Shown: one piece after another, positions 1 through 6,776 of the stretch
Position numbering within the stretch: the first letter of the stretch is position 1
Layout: the number at the start of each line of letters is the position of its first letter
From: CAYOLL01 sp964404765 [NCBI: uncultured Gemmatimonadota bacterium]
Lineage (GTDB): Bacteria > 4572-55
Direction of reading: 5' to 3'
NCBI GenBank assembly: GCA_964404765.1
Contig: CAYOLL010000120.1
Span: 1 to 12,217, forward strand
Length of the DNA stretch: 12,217 nucleotides
The notes under the pieces: model-generated
The model's database searches: none
The model's input: the letters and a program-made list of their open reading frames with translations, nothing else
Told to the model about the DNA's origin: nothing
Translations under genes and position numbers: made by a program

Positions 1-5
1 TGCAC

Positions 6-149
6 TGAAGCCTTCGCAAGGTTAGGTTTACCACCACTTTTTGAGCAATTACAACACTTTCTCATAACTTATTATATTACAAATTGTTACAGCGACTATT
101 TGTAACTTCTCAAAAAGTGTTGGTAGAAACGAACCTTGCGAAGGCTTCA
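6..149. repeat. Long imperfect inverted repeat, arms about 49 bp
   Basis: The outer arms are a perfect 18-bp inverted pair at 6-23 and 132-149, with core AAGCCTTCGCAAGGTT. A second perfect block, CACTTTTTGAG, lies at 35-45 and reappears inverted at 109-119. The similarity continues with mismatches to about 54 and 100. The centre (about 55-99) is AT-rich and unpaired. Folded as RNA or extruded DNA this would give a long hairpin. I see no coding sequence in it and no transposase beside it that clearly belongs to it. It looks like two facing copies of a dispersed intergenic repeat, because a third copy follows at 177-216. Confidence 0.85.
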
Positions 150-176
150 TTGCTTGGTTTCACAAGTTTCAAACAA

Positions 177-216
177 AAGCCTTCGCAAGGTTTGCCAACG
201 GTTATTGAGAAGTTAC
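177..216. repeat. Third copy of the same repeat, single orientation
   Basis: AAGCCTTCGCAAGGTT at 177-192 is identical to positions 8-23. TTGAGAAGTTAC at 205-216 is identical to the reverse complement of 102-113, which is the inner part of the right arm of the preceding inverted repeat. The outer and inner blocks keep the same order but sit closer together than in the other two copies, so this copy seems to carry an internal deletion. Confidence 0.75.
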
Positions 217-282
217 GACTGTTTTTATAGAAAAACAAAAAACTCAATTTTGGAACGGAGAAGCATGACCATGGATACCTGA

Positions 283-366
283 ACCAAACCTTTAGCCTGT
301 CAACCTACGATCTCCCGCCTGGAAAACAGCGCCGAAAAAGCTACCAACGACCGACAGGAGCAGGTT
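283..366 (+). pseudogene. Possible relic of an IS1380-type transposase
   Basis: Plus-strand frame starting at 283 encodes a short stretch containing LACQPTISRLENS. This resembles the conserved 'SQPTLSRLEN' segment of IS1380-family DDE transposases as I remember it. An in-frame TGA stands immediately upstream at 280-282, and no credible start or further transposase sequence is visible; the frame then runs into the antisense of the RidA-family gene. If the match is right, this is a decayed fragment of roughly 28 codons left by an old insertion. The match is short, so a chance resemblance remains possible. Confidence 0.4.
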
Positions 367-758
367 TACGCCTCTGAAACAATCGCCTCCGCCTCAATCT
401 CCACCAGTATTTCCGGCGCGATCAGCCGGCTGACTTCCACCATGGACGTGGCCGGGCGGATGTGACCGAAGAACTCGCCATGCGCGCGGCCAACCTCTTC
501 CCAACGTTCAATATTGGTGACGTAGATGCGCGTGCGCACCACATCGGTCAAACCGGCTCCGGCAGCTTGAAGCGCCCGCTCGATATTACGGATAATCTGG
601 ACAGCCTGGGCGTACGGATCGTTATGGCCGACAATCTCGCCGGCTTCATTGAAAGCGGTTGTGCCGGAAACGTGAATAATTTGGCCGACTCTTACCGCGC
701 GGGAATAGCCAACCAACGGCTCCCACCTGGCCCCGGAGGATATGTTTTGTCGTGCCAT
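366..758 (-). CDS. RidA (YjgF/YER057c/UK114) family protein without the catalytic arginine
   Basis: Encodes about 130 residues, the usual length for this trimeric chorismate-mutase-like fold. The start NISSG..WE...GYSRAVRVG and the C-terminal [18 protein letters not shown] are typical of the family. E. coli RidA uses Arg105 in PARSCVEV to deaminate enamine/imine intermediates of PLP enzymes; here the matching segment is PATSMVEV, so threonine replaces arginine. Classical 2-aminoacrylate deaminase activity is therefore doubtful, and this fits the Rid subfamilies that lack the residue. I chose the ATG at 758 because family members start there; an in-frame ATG at 770 adds four residues, and neither has a clear ribosome binding site. 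It lies 65 bases after the lipoprotein gene with no visible terminator, so joint transcription is likely. Confidence 0.9.
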   Translation of the reverse strand: MARQNISSGARWEPLVGYSRAVRVGQIIHVSGTTAFNEAGEIVGHNDPYAQAVQIIRNIERALQAAGAGLTDVVRTRIYVTNIERWEEVGRAHGEFFGHIRPATSMVEVSRLIAPEILVEIEAEAIVSEA

Positions 759-823
759 AGGCGGTCTCATTTTTTAGCGGATTAGCTCGGCTATCGGGCG
801 AGTCGGGCGTTTCTTCTGGAATG

Positions 824-2707
824 TCAAAAGCCCATCCAAAAGGTCTCTTTGATCATACCGCCGGTGATTTGGAATACCTGGGGATGTTTGCGCAGGCGCT
901 TTTCCGGTGATAAGGTAATATAACCGGTTACACCTTCGTAGCGGCTTATTTGGGTAATTTGCTGATAAAGCGCTTGCGGGCTATCCGCGCCTTTTCGAAT
1001 GCCGTTCAAAAATAGCCGGGTGGCGTCATAAGTCAGAGCGCTGACTTTATCCGGATTCTGCTGGTATTTTTTGAAAAAACGTTCGTTAAACTGTTGAATA
1101 GCCGCAAAATAACCACTGTCGTAGTAGGTATCGACAAAATAAGCGCCTTCCACACTGCGAGCTTCTGTTTTGAGGAGTCGTTCGGAGTTCCAACCGTTGC
1201 CGCCCAATAATTGCACGTCAATGTTGTAGTGCTTGAGCTGCGGCGCGATGAGTAAAATGTCGCCGACTTCCGCAGGGATAAATAGGCCAAACGGGGACTG
1301 TCCGGTTTGTGCTTGTTCGCCCGGCGCTACTTTTTTCCCGCCCGGCGCGTAATTTCGCAAGATGCGGACTTCATCCTGAAAGTCGGCCTTGCCGGATGAG
1401 TACGGGATCGTCTCCAGTAAATCGCCGCCCGCCTCAACGACATAGCCCGAAAAGCCATTGGCCATTTCCGTACCATACGACGTTTGCGGATGCAGAATGG
1501 CAAAGCGGGTTAAGTTTAATTCTTCCATCGCATATTTGGCCATGGCTCGTCCCAGATCGGCTAACGGACTGTTCAACTGAAAAATGTGGTCGCCCAATGC
1601 CGCCACTTCGCGGTCGGTAGCGGTTGGGGTGATCAGCGGAACGCCGGCCGGTTGGGCCACCGAGGCCACAGCCGAAACCGCGTCACTCAAGATCGGGCCG
1701 ACAATGCCAATAATATTCTCCGTATAGATCAAATCCCGGGCAACAGCCAAGCCCTCCATGGCGCTGCTTTTCGAGTCCTTCAGGGAATAATTAAGCGCAA
1801 CGCCGGCCTCTGTTTGATAATCTTCAAGAGCCATCTGCGCGCCTTTTAGCGCCGAAGCGCCGAAACGGCTATACTGTCCGCTCATCGGAAAGATAAGGCC
1901 AAGCTTGCTCCCGGTTGCCGTAGACGGGACAAATTCGGTTGTCTGCGGATTGGCCGGACTATTTGAGACAGGCTCACCCTGGGTAATCGCGCGGTGATGC
2001 TCGATGCGTCCGGCTAAGGTGCGCTGCATTTCGTCAACTTCGCTAATGTGCACGCTGGTGGGATAGGTGCGCTTAAAATCGCGGATGTCGGCTTCAGCAA
2101 CTTCCCAGCGGCCCTCATTATAGATCGTCTGAATCGATCGGAAAGCCATTTCATCGCTGGTTGAGGTATCGGGGTAGCGCTGCAGCAATTGATGGATTTG
2201 GTCGGCTGTCAGATGCGGGATAATGGATGAAGTCAGCAGATTTTCGACTTTTTTAGATTCGGCGTAATTTTCGTTTTGCCGGGTAAATTCGAAAAAGCAT
2301 TCCGCAGCCTGAAAATATTTATCCGTAGTCAAGTAGGAATAGCCAAGCTCGCGGCGAATATCTGCCGTCAGGCGATGGTTGGGATAGCGCTTCAAAAATG
2401 TTTCGTAAGCGTTGGCGGCAAGGTCATACTCGTTTAAGCGCTGATAAGCGCTGCCGATAAGCTGCTGGACCAGGGGCGCTCTGGAAAAGCCGGAAAAACG
2501 GTTAAGCATAGACTCGCCCTTGATGACTGCGCCGCGGTAGTCCTGACTGTCATAGCTGGATCGAACATCGGCAAAGGCGGCTTCGGCGTCGCGCTCGTCC
2601 GGCCGGGCGGATTCATATTCCGTGACATTAACACCCGGTGTGGCGCAGCCGCTAAATGTAAGGACAAAGACGATAACATAAAAAGGCAGAAACTTTATTG
2701 GCTTCAT
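824..2707 (-). CDS. LpoA-like lipoprotein: TPR region plus periplasmic-binding-protein fold
   Basis: About 627 residues. Residues 1-21 form a lipoprotein signal peptide with a hydrophobic core and lipobox FSGC, giving acylated Cys21. Residues about 36-216 look like TPR or outer-membrane-assembly-type helical repeats (YQRLNEYDLAANAYETFLKR, GYSYLTTDKYFQAAECF). Residues about 267-627 form a type I periplasmic binding fold, beginning KLGLIFPMSGQYSRFG and including GIVGPILSDAV and PLITPTATD. This is the layout of LpoA, the outer-membrane activator of penicillin-binding protein 1A, but the same fold also serves as an ABC-transporter amino-acid receptor, so the role is inferred. No permease genes are near. 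The start at 2707 has GGGAG nine bases upstream and leads directly into the signal peptide; an in-frame ATG at 2764 would put 19 extra residues ahead of it, the first of them within the repeat at 2751-2833. Confidence 0.85.
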   Translation of the reverse strand: MKPIKFLPFYVIVFVLTFSGCATPGVNVTEYESARPDERDAEAAFADVRSSYDSQDYRGAVIKGESMLNRFSGFSRAPLVQQLIGSAYQRLNEYDLAANAYETFLKRYPNHRLTADIRRELGYSYLTTDKYFQAAECFFEFTRQNENYAESKKVENLLTSSIIPHLTADQIHQLLQRYPDTSTSDEMAFRSIQTIYNEGRWEVAEADIRDFKRTYPTSVHISEVDEMQRTLAGRIEHHRAITQGEPVSNSPANPQTTEFVPSTATGSKLGLIFPMSGQYSRFGASALKGAQMALEDYQTEAGVALNYSLKDSKSSAMEGLAVARDLIYTENIIGIVGPILSDAVSAVASVAQPAGVPLITPTATDREVAALGDHIFQLNSPLADLGRAMAKYAMEELNLTRFAILHPQTSYGTEMANGFSGYVVEAGGDLLETIPYSSGKADFQDEVRILRNYAPGGKKVAPGEQAQTGQSPFGLFIPAEVGDILLIAPQLKHYNIDVQLLGGNGWNSERLLKTEARSVEGAYFVDTYYDSGYFAAIQQFNERFFKKYQQNPDKVSALTYDATRLFLNGIRKGADSPQALYQQITQISRYEGVTGYITLSPEKRLRKHPQVFQITGGMIKETFWMGF

Positions 2708-2750
2708 ATCGGATAACTCCCGAAATATGCGCGTTGCAAGCGCTATTCCA

Positions 2751-2833
2751 CCACGAATACACACAAATAGACACGAACATATACTTCAATTGAAAAATTC
2801 GTAACATTCGTGAAAATTGGTGTTCATCCGTGG
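2751..2833. repeat. Imperfect inverted repeat of the CCACGAA/CACGAA type
   Basis: CCACGAATACACACAAAT at 2751 onward faces the complement of a segment ending GTTCATCCGTGG at 2833. The arms are about 27 bp with several mismatches, and the middle is AT-rich. It fills most of the 135-base gap between the bifunctional-nuclease gene and the lipoprotein gene. Its arms resemble the inverted repeat at 10616-10744 (shared CCACGAA and ACACGAA words), so both look like members of one dispersed family. Similar 'CACGAA' intergenic repeats occur in many environmental bacterial genomes. In the minus-strand transcript it could fold and affect expression between the two genes. Confidence 0.65.
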
Positions 2834-2842
2834 CAAGGTGTG

Positions 2843-3346
2843 TTATTCATTTGCTTCCGGTTCGATTCGCCCCAGATCATCGGGTTTTAGTTTGGACAGA
2901 TAGTCTTTAAGGCCTTGCTGCACGTTTTTTTCCGTTTTCATGATGAATTGACTTAAGTCCAACTCCATCTTGACCATCTCTTCCTGAACGTAAATCGGCG
3001 ATTGAGTCCGCAACGCCAGCGCAATGGAATCGCTGGGCCGGGCGTCAATGCTAAACAAGTTCGCTTTCTGCTTAATAAAAATACGGGCAAAAAACGTGCT
3101 CTCTTTGAGATCACTCACAATCACCTTGACCACTTCGGCGTCTAAGCCAAGAATAATGGATTTGAGTAGATCATGGGTGAGCGGGCGGGCCATTTTTCGG
3201 CCTTCCAGTTGAACGGCAATGGCGGTGGCTTCAGCCGGCCCGATCCAGATGGGCAGCAAGCGCGTACCATTAAGTTCCTGCAGCAGTACGACCGGGCTGT
3301 TGGATGTCGTATCAACTGCCAGACCAACAACGTGTACTTGTACCAT
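2843..3346 (-). CDS. Bifunctional nuclease (BFN/DUF151) family protein
   Basis: Encodes 167 residues. The conserved BFN core covers about residues 1-135: LLPIWIGPAEATAIA at 30-44, RPLTHDLL at 54-61 and ARPSDSIALALR at 102-113 are hallmark segments. Plant and some bacterial members have been reported to have DNase and RNase activity, but the biochemical role of most bacterial members is unsettled. The C-terminal 30 residues are charged and end in an acidic tail (RIEPEANE); there is no UVR motif. The start at 3346 has a G-rich ribosome binding site (GGGGGG, about seven bases upstream). It follows clpS on the same strand after 63 bases. A gap with an inverted repeat separates it from the lipoprotein gene downstream, so the operon may be partly insulated there. 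Confidence 0.92.
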   Translation of the reverse strand: MVQVHVVGLAVDTTSNSPVVLLQELNGTRLLPIWIGPAEATAIAVQLEGRKMARPLTHDLLKSIILGLDAEVVKVIVSDLKESTFFARIFIKQKANLFSIDARPSDSIALALRTQSPIYVQEEMVKMELDLSQFIMKTEKNVQQGLKDYLSKLKPDDLGRIEPEANE

Positions 3347-3360
3347 AAATGACCCCCCAC

Positions 3361-3396
3361 TTAGACTTTTAGGTGGTTAGACTGTAGGCTGTAGGC
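3361..3396. repeat. Short direct repeats between clpS and the BFN gene
   Basis: TTAGACT occurs at 3361-3367 and 3377-3383, and the second copy runs into tandem CTGTAGG units at 3382-3395. This looks like degenerate remnants of a TTAGACTGTAGG-type simple repeat. It occupies the leader of the BFN gene on the minus strand, just upstream of its ribosome binding site. Confidence 0.35.
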
Positions 3397-3409
3397 AATC
3401 CGCATTCGA

Positions 3410-3709
3410 TTAGTCCTGTCGCTCAATTGTCGCGCAGAGCGTTTTATCCCGCAATTTGTCCCGGTACAGCTCGGCCCGTTCATAATGAGTGATCATGACG
3501 ATAGCTTTGCCGGTAAGATGTGCCTGCAACATCAACCGGGTGGCTTCTTTTTTAGTAAAGCGGAAAACCTCGATCAAGATGCTGACCACCTCGTCCATGC
3601 CATGCGCATCGTCATTATGTAAAATGACGGCATAGCGCGGGAGTGGCTCAAAAACAATTCTACCCCTTGATTGCGTTGATTTGTCAGGCGCTTCGATGAT
3701 TATCGGCAT
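3410..3709 (-). CDS. clpS: ATP-dependent Clp protease adaptor ClpS
   Basis: Encodes 99 residues, normal length for ClpS, the N-degron adaptor that hands proteins with bulky N-terminal residues to a Clp AAA+ unfoldase. The signature YAVILHNDDAHGMDEVV at 26-42 holds Asn32 and Asp33, equivalent to E. coli Asn34 and Asp35, which bind the substrate alpha-amino group. Met38 matches the E. coli gatekeeper Met40. LMLQAHLTGKA at 59-69 supplies His64, equivalent to His66. The C-terminal LCATIE strand is also typical. The first 20 residues are the variable extension. clpA is not adjacent in this window; the neighbours are unrelated in obvious function. The start at 3709 has only a weak ribosome binding site (GCGGA). 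It is likely the first gene of the minus-strand series. Confidence 0.95.
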   Translation of the reverse strand: MPIIIEAPDKSTQSRGRIVFEPLPRYAVILHNDDAHGMDEVVSILIEVFRFTKKEATRLMLQAHLTGKAIVMITHYERAELYRDKLRDKTLCATIERQD

Positions 3710-3744
3710 ATCCGCATTTCGAATTTATAATCTTGGAAATAGAA

Positions 3745-3773
3745 AGTATAACCAACGTCTACATTTTACTACA
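3745..3773 (-). promoter_or_regulatory. Candidate promoter for clpS and genes after it
   Basis: On the minus strand a TATACT box (plus positions 3745-3750) lies about 35 bases before the clpS start. The matching -35 position (3768-3773) reads TGTAGT, a poor fit, with a 17-base spacer. Only the -10 box is convincing. Confidence 0.3.
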
Positions 3774-3863
3774 TCTGTTTAAATTTGCAAGTCTATTTGT
3801 TAATTTTGAAACAAGCGATTGTAGTTTTTCCGGTAAATTTTTTGTTGCGTTGCATTAAATTCT

Positions 3864-3892
3864 TTGACAAAAACACAAAAATTACATATCAA
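3864..3892 (+). promoter_or_regulatory. Candidate sigma70-type promoter for the helical-repeat protein gene
   Basis: A perfect TTGACA at 3864-3869 is followed after 17 bases by TATCAA at 3887-3892 (four of six consensus bases) in an AT-rich stretch. The expected transcript start near 3899 leaves a leader of about 45 bases with AGAGG ahead of the ATG at 3944. It is the best promoter candidate in the window and lies in the divergent gap with clpS. Confidence 0.55.
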
Positions 3893-3943
3893 TTAAAGAC
3901 CGCTTTATCCAGCCCTTTCAATTTTGAATCTCAAGAGGTTGCT

Positions 3944-6700
3944 ATGTCGGATCAAGACCAGGATCAAACCCCGGTGGAAACACCCGCCCCGGACAAGTCT
4001 GTGCCTAAAAAAGAGGCCCCTGCCCAACCGCCGGCGGAGACTGTGGACACTACAACAACTCCGCCAGCGGAAGAAACCTTTCCGGAAGCAACGGCCCCGG
4101 CTGAAGTGCCCCCAACGCCGATGGTTCCGCCACCGCCCGCCCCGCCCGTTCCCGAAAAAAAGTCGCCCAAGGACGACGCCCTCCGGCTTATTCGCGACAA
4201 TTTGGGCAAAGGTAAGATACCCGATAGCGTCAAATTGATTATGGCCGGTGGCAAACTACCTACCGGCGATGAAGTCCCCCTGGATATCTTGATTCGCCTG
4301 GCAGCCGATAGTAATGCCGATATCAGTGGGAAAGCCCGCCAAATGCTATCCGGCACACCGGAAAATAAATTCGTCACCATGCTTTATAGTCATGACCAGG
4401 ATCCGGCGCTGTATGAAGCGCTGGTCGCGCGCATGGCCGGCAATGAGGGGAAAATCCGGGCTTTCTTCTTTGATCCGGAAATTGCCCAGGCTGCTAAAAA
4501 GGCCTGCTTGGAGCGTTGTCCGCATATTTTTGCCCACTTTCTGGCGCGGGCCATCCAGCGTTTTGCCGGCGGTGGCGTGCTGTTTTCGCATATCCTGGCC
4601 CGCCCGCAGGATAAGCATTTTGTCATCGAAAAGCTGCTGGAGTTTGATGAAACCGACGAGGCCAATACCTACAAGCCGCGCGAGCTGTCTGATGTCCAAA
4701 AAATCTTAGTCAAAAATTTCAATCCCAAAAAAGTCGGGCGCGAGGCCAAGCTGATTTTTGCATCCGGCAAGACGCCGACCGGAGATCGTGTGCCGATTGA
4801 AATCATTCTGCAACTGCTGACCGACGAGGACAAGGAAATCCGTAGCCGCGCCGCCATGGCCCTGATGGACTATGAAACCGATGAGCTTACCCAGGTGCTA
4901 CGCAGCGATTCTACGGATAAAGCCGCTCTGGAAGCCGTCGCTCACTACTCGTCGGAGCCGGCAATCCTGCGGGTGATCTGCACATCCCCAAAAACATCGG
5001 ATAACACCATTGCCCACATGCTGGACCGTAACTTTTCCGAAACTATTGACGCCATTTTTCATCAAATGGCGCTGGATCCGTTTTTTGACATGTTCCGCCG
5101 CACGCTTAAAGACTATCCGGAATGCGCCAACTACGTTTTCTCCAAATTTTACGAGAAGAATCCGGCGCCGCTGGATATTGACGAATGGGTGCAGAAAGGG
5201 CGAATGGAGCGGCAGGTTTACATGCTGGCTACAGAGTTAGAAACGATCAAAGATATGGAGCAGCATACGTTTACAATGGCCCAAATCCTGCAGCGCCTGC
5301 CTCCTGAAAACATTGCCTCTATTGGCGACATTATTCAGGGTAAGGCCGCCGGCGGTTCGCAAGGCTATAACCGGCTATTTATCAGCCTGCTGGATTTGGA
5401 ATCTTTACGGGACGTCTGGCCGGAAGAAACCTTCAAAGCGATTATGGCGCAGCTTAACAAAATCAAAAGCACAGCCTTGTTGAAGACATGGGCCATGTTG
5501 TTGCCGCATCAGGAATTAACCGGTAAGATCGCGGCTTTTGTCTATGCCTTTTGGACATTGGGACAGTCGTTTGCGGAAGCTAAAGCGCAGCCCAAAGTAT
5601 TTGTAACTGTGGTGGAGCTTTATCAATTCCTGTGGAATTTGATTCAGGCTTCGCAGTACACCCTGCGCCCCACTTTTTCCTTTGAAGATTTGAAAGCGCT
5701 TTTTTTGGGCAGTCGCTCTACGGAATTTGGGGTGATGGAAGAAGAGCAGGTCATGGGTTACTTGATTTCGACCGGCTTTCTGTGCCTGGCCAATGGCACT
5801 TTTGCACTTAACTTGCTTCAATATTTTGACGAAACCGATCTGAAGCGCATTACCAAAGGCAAAGAAGCCGTCGAAAAGAAGCAGGAGCTGACCGAGGCCC
5901 AGATCGAGCAATTTAAGCGGGAAGTCAAGAAGCTGAATGTCAAACAAAAGGTAGCGCTGGTGTCGCAATCACCACCGGAAATCCTGCGGGTATTGATTCA
6001 CGAGCCAGAGCCGGAAGTGATCGTCGCCGTGCTCGATTCCGGCAAGGCCACCCACCGCGAGGCGCTGGTGCTGGCGTTGCAAAAGACCAGCACGGCTCAG
6101 GTTCTGGCCAAAATTGGCGTGAATAAGGAGTGGACGCAGCGGTATCCCATTAAATTTGCATTGGTCAACAATCCCAACACGCCCGGCGATATCGCCATGG
6201 GCATGGTGGTCGATCTGCTGCAGAGTGACCTGATCCGCGTCATCCAAAGCGCCGACATGGCCCCGGGTATCCGCGCGGCAGCGGAGAAACAGTTCCGCCA
6301 CAAAGTTTCGGAATTGTCCGTCGAAGAGCGCGTCCGGATGGCCGAAAAAGCCTCGCTGGAATTGGTAGAAATCTTTATGGACGATAACAATGCCAAGGTG
6401 CATGTGGCCTTGCTGGGCAGCCCCGGTTTGCGCGAAGGCCATGTCATGAAATTCCTCAAGCGCAAGTATACCGACAGCGAAGTCCTGAACGAAATTGCCA
6501 ACAACTCCAACTGGACCAACAACTACTCCATCCTGCTGGCGCTGGTCAGTCATCCAAACCTGCCCAAACCGCAGGGGGTAAAGCTGATGAAATCCCTCTC
6601 GCCGTATGATTTGCGTGATCTGTCCCGCAACCGCGACATTTCCTCTGCGGTACAGGGCGCGGCCATGCAAATGTATATGTCCAAAGGCGGGAAAAAGTAG
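3944..6700 (+). CDS. Large Pro-rich, HEAT-like helical-repeat protein of unknown function
   Basis: Encodes 918 residues with no signal peptide or membrane segment, so probably cytoplasmic. Residues 1-75 are a disordered Pro/Glu/Thr-rich tail with a run of prolines near 61-70. The rest is predominantly helical. Residues 97-135 and 269-307 are an internal duplication, each holding K.PTGD.VP followed by a helix pair. Near the C-terminus, residues 734-784 and 861-911 also match each other (ALV..PN.P ... DL...), in the manner of HEAT or leucine-rich-variant repeats in uncharacterised bacterial proteins. Such folds usually bind proteins, but no partner or reaction can be named. A Lys/Glu-rich segment at 632-671 could form a coiled coil. 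The start at 3944 has AGAGG six bases upstream; the frame stays open back to 3785, but no start there has a ribosome binding site and the candidate promoter lies within that stretch. Confidence 0.88.
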   Translation: MSDQDQDQTPVETPAPDKSVPKKEAPAQPPAETVDTTTTPPAEETFPEATAPAEVPPTPMVPPPPAPPVPEKKSPKDDALRLIRDNLGKGKIPDSVKLIMAGGKLPTGDEVPLDILIRLAADSNADISGKARQMLSGTPENKFVTMLYSHDQDPALYEALVARMAGNEGKIRAFFFDPEIAQAAKKACLERCPHIFAHFLARAIQRFAGGGVLFSHILARPQDKHFVIEKLLEFDETDEANTYKPRELSDVQKILVKNFNPKKVGREAKLIFASGKTPTGDRVPIEIILQLLTDEDKEIRSRAAMALMDYETDELTQVLRSDSTDKAALEAVAHYSSEPAILRVICTSPKTSDNTIAHMLDRNFSETIDAIFHQMALDPFFDMFRRTLKDYPECANYVFSKFYEKNPAPLDIDEWVQKGRMERQVYMLATELETIKDMEQHTFTMAQILQRLPPENIASIGDIIQGKAAGGSQGYNRLFISLLDLESLRDVWPEETFKAIMAQLNKIKSTALLKTWAMLLPHQELTGKIAAFVYAFWTLGQSFAEAKAQPKVFVTVVELYQFLWNLIQASQYTLRPTFSFEDLKALFLGSRSTEFGVMEEEQVMGYLISTGFLCLANGTFALNLLQYFDETDLKRITKGKEAVEKKQELTEAQIEQFKREVKKLNVKQKVALVSQSPPEILRVLIHEPEPEVIVAVLDSGKATHREALVLALQKTSTAQVLAKIGVNKEWTQRYPIKFALVNNPNTPGDIAMGMVVDLLQSDLIRVIQSADMAPGIRAAAEKQFRHKVSELSVEERVRMAEKASLELVEIFMDDNNAKVHVALLGSPGLREGHVMKFLKRKYTDSEVLNEIANNSNWTNNYSILLALVSHPNLPKPQGVKLMKSLSPYDLRDLSRNRDISSAVQGAAMQMYMSKGGKK

Positions 6701-6724
6701 GCTGTATAAAAAGTAATCATAACA

Positions 6725-6763
6725 AAAAAACCCGTTGGACAAGCAAAATCCAACGGGTTTTTG
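6725..6763. terminator. Bidirectional intrinsic terminator between convergent genes
   Basis: CCCGTTGGA at 6731-6739 pairs perfectly with TCCAACGGG at 6749-6757 around a nine-base loop. An A-run (6724-6730) precedes it and a T-run (6758-6762) follows it, so it can act on both strands: for the helical-repeat gene ending at 6700 and for pgi ending at 6777. Confidence 0.93.
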
Positions 6764-6776
6764 TCGTACATGCGCA

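Noticed and set aside
6-216. CRISPR array
   Set aside because: Copies are in both orientations, have no regular spacer length and number only three; no cas gene is in the window.
462-785. Plus-strand open frame of 107 codons
   Set aside because: It is antisense to the RidA-family gene, which has clear family motifs; the frame resembles no known protein.
3785-3943. Extended N-terminus for the helical-repeat protein
   Set aside because: The frame is open, but the promoter candidate lies inside it and only the ATG at 3944 has a good ribosome binding site.
5969-6742. Long minus-strand frame of 257 codons
   Set aside because: It is the antisense of the helical-repeat protein gene and crosses the bidirectional terminator; the composition (His, Gln and Gly rich) is typical of a shadow frame.
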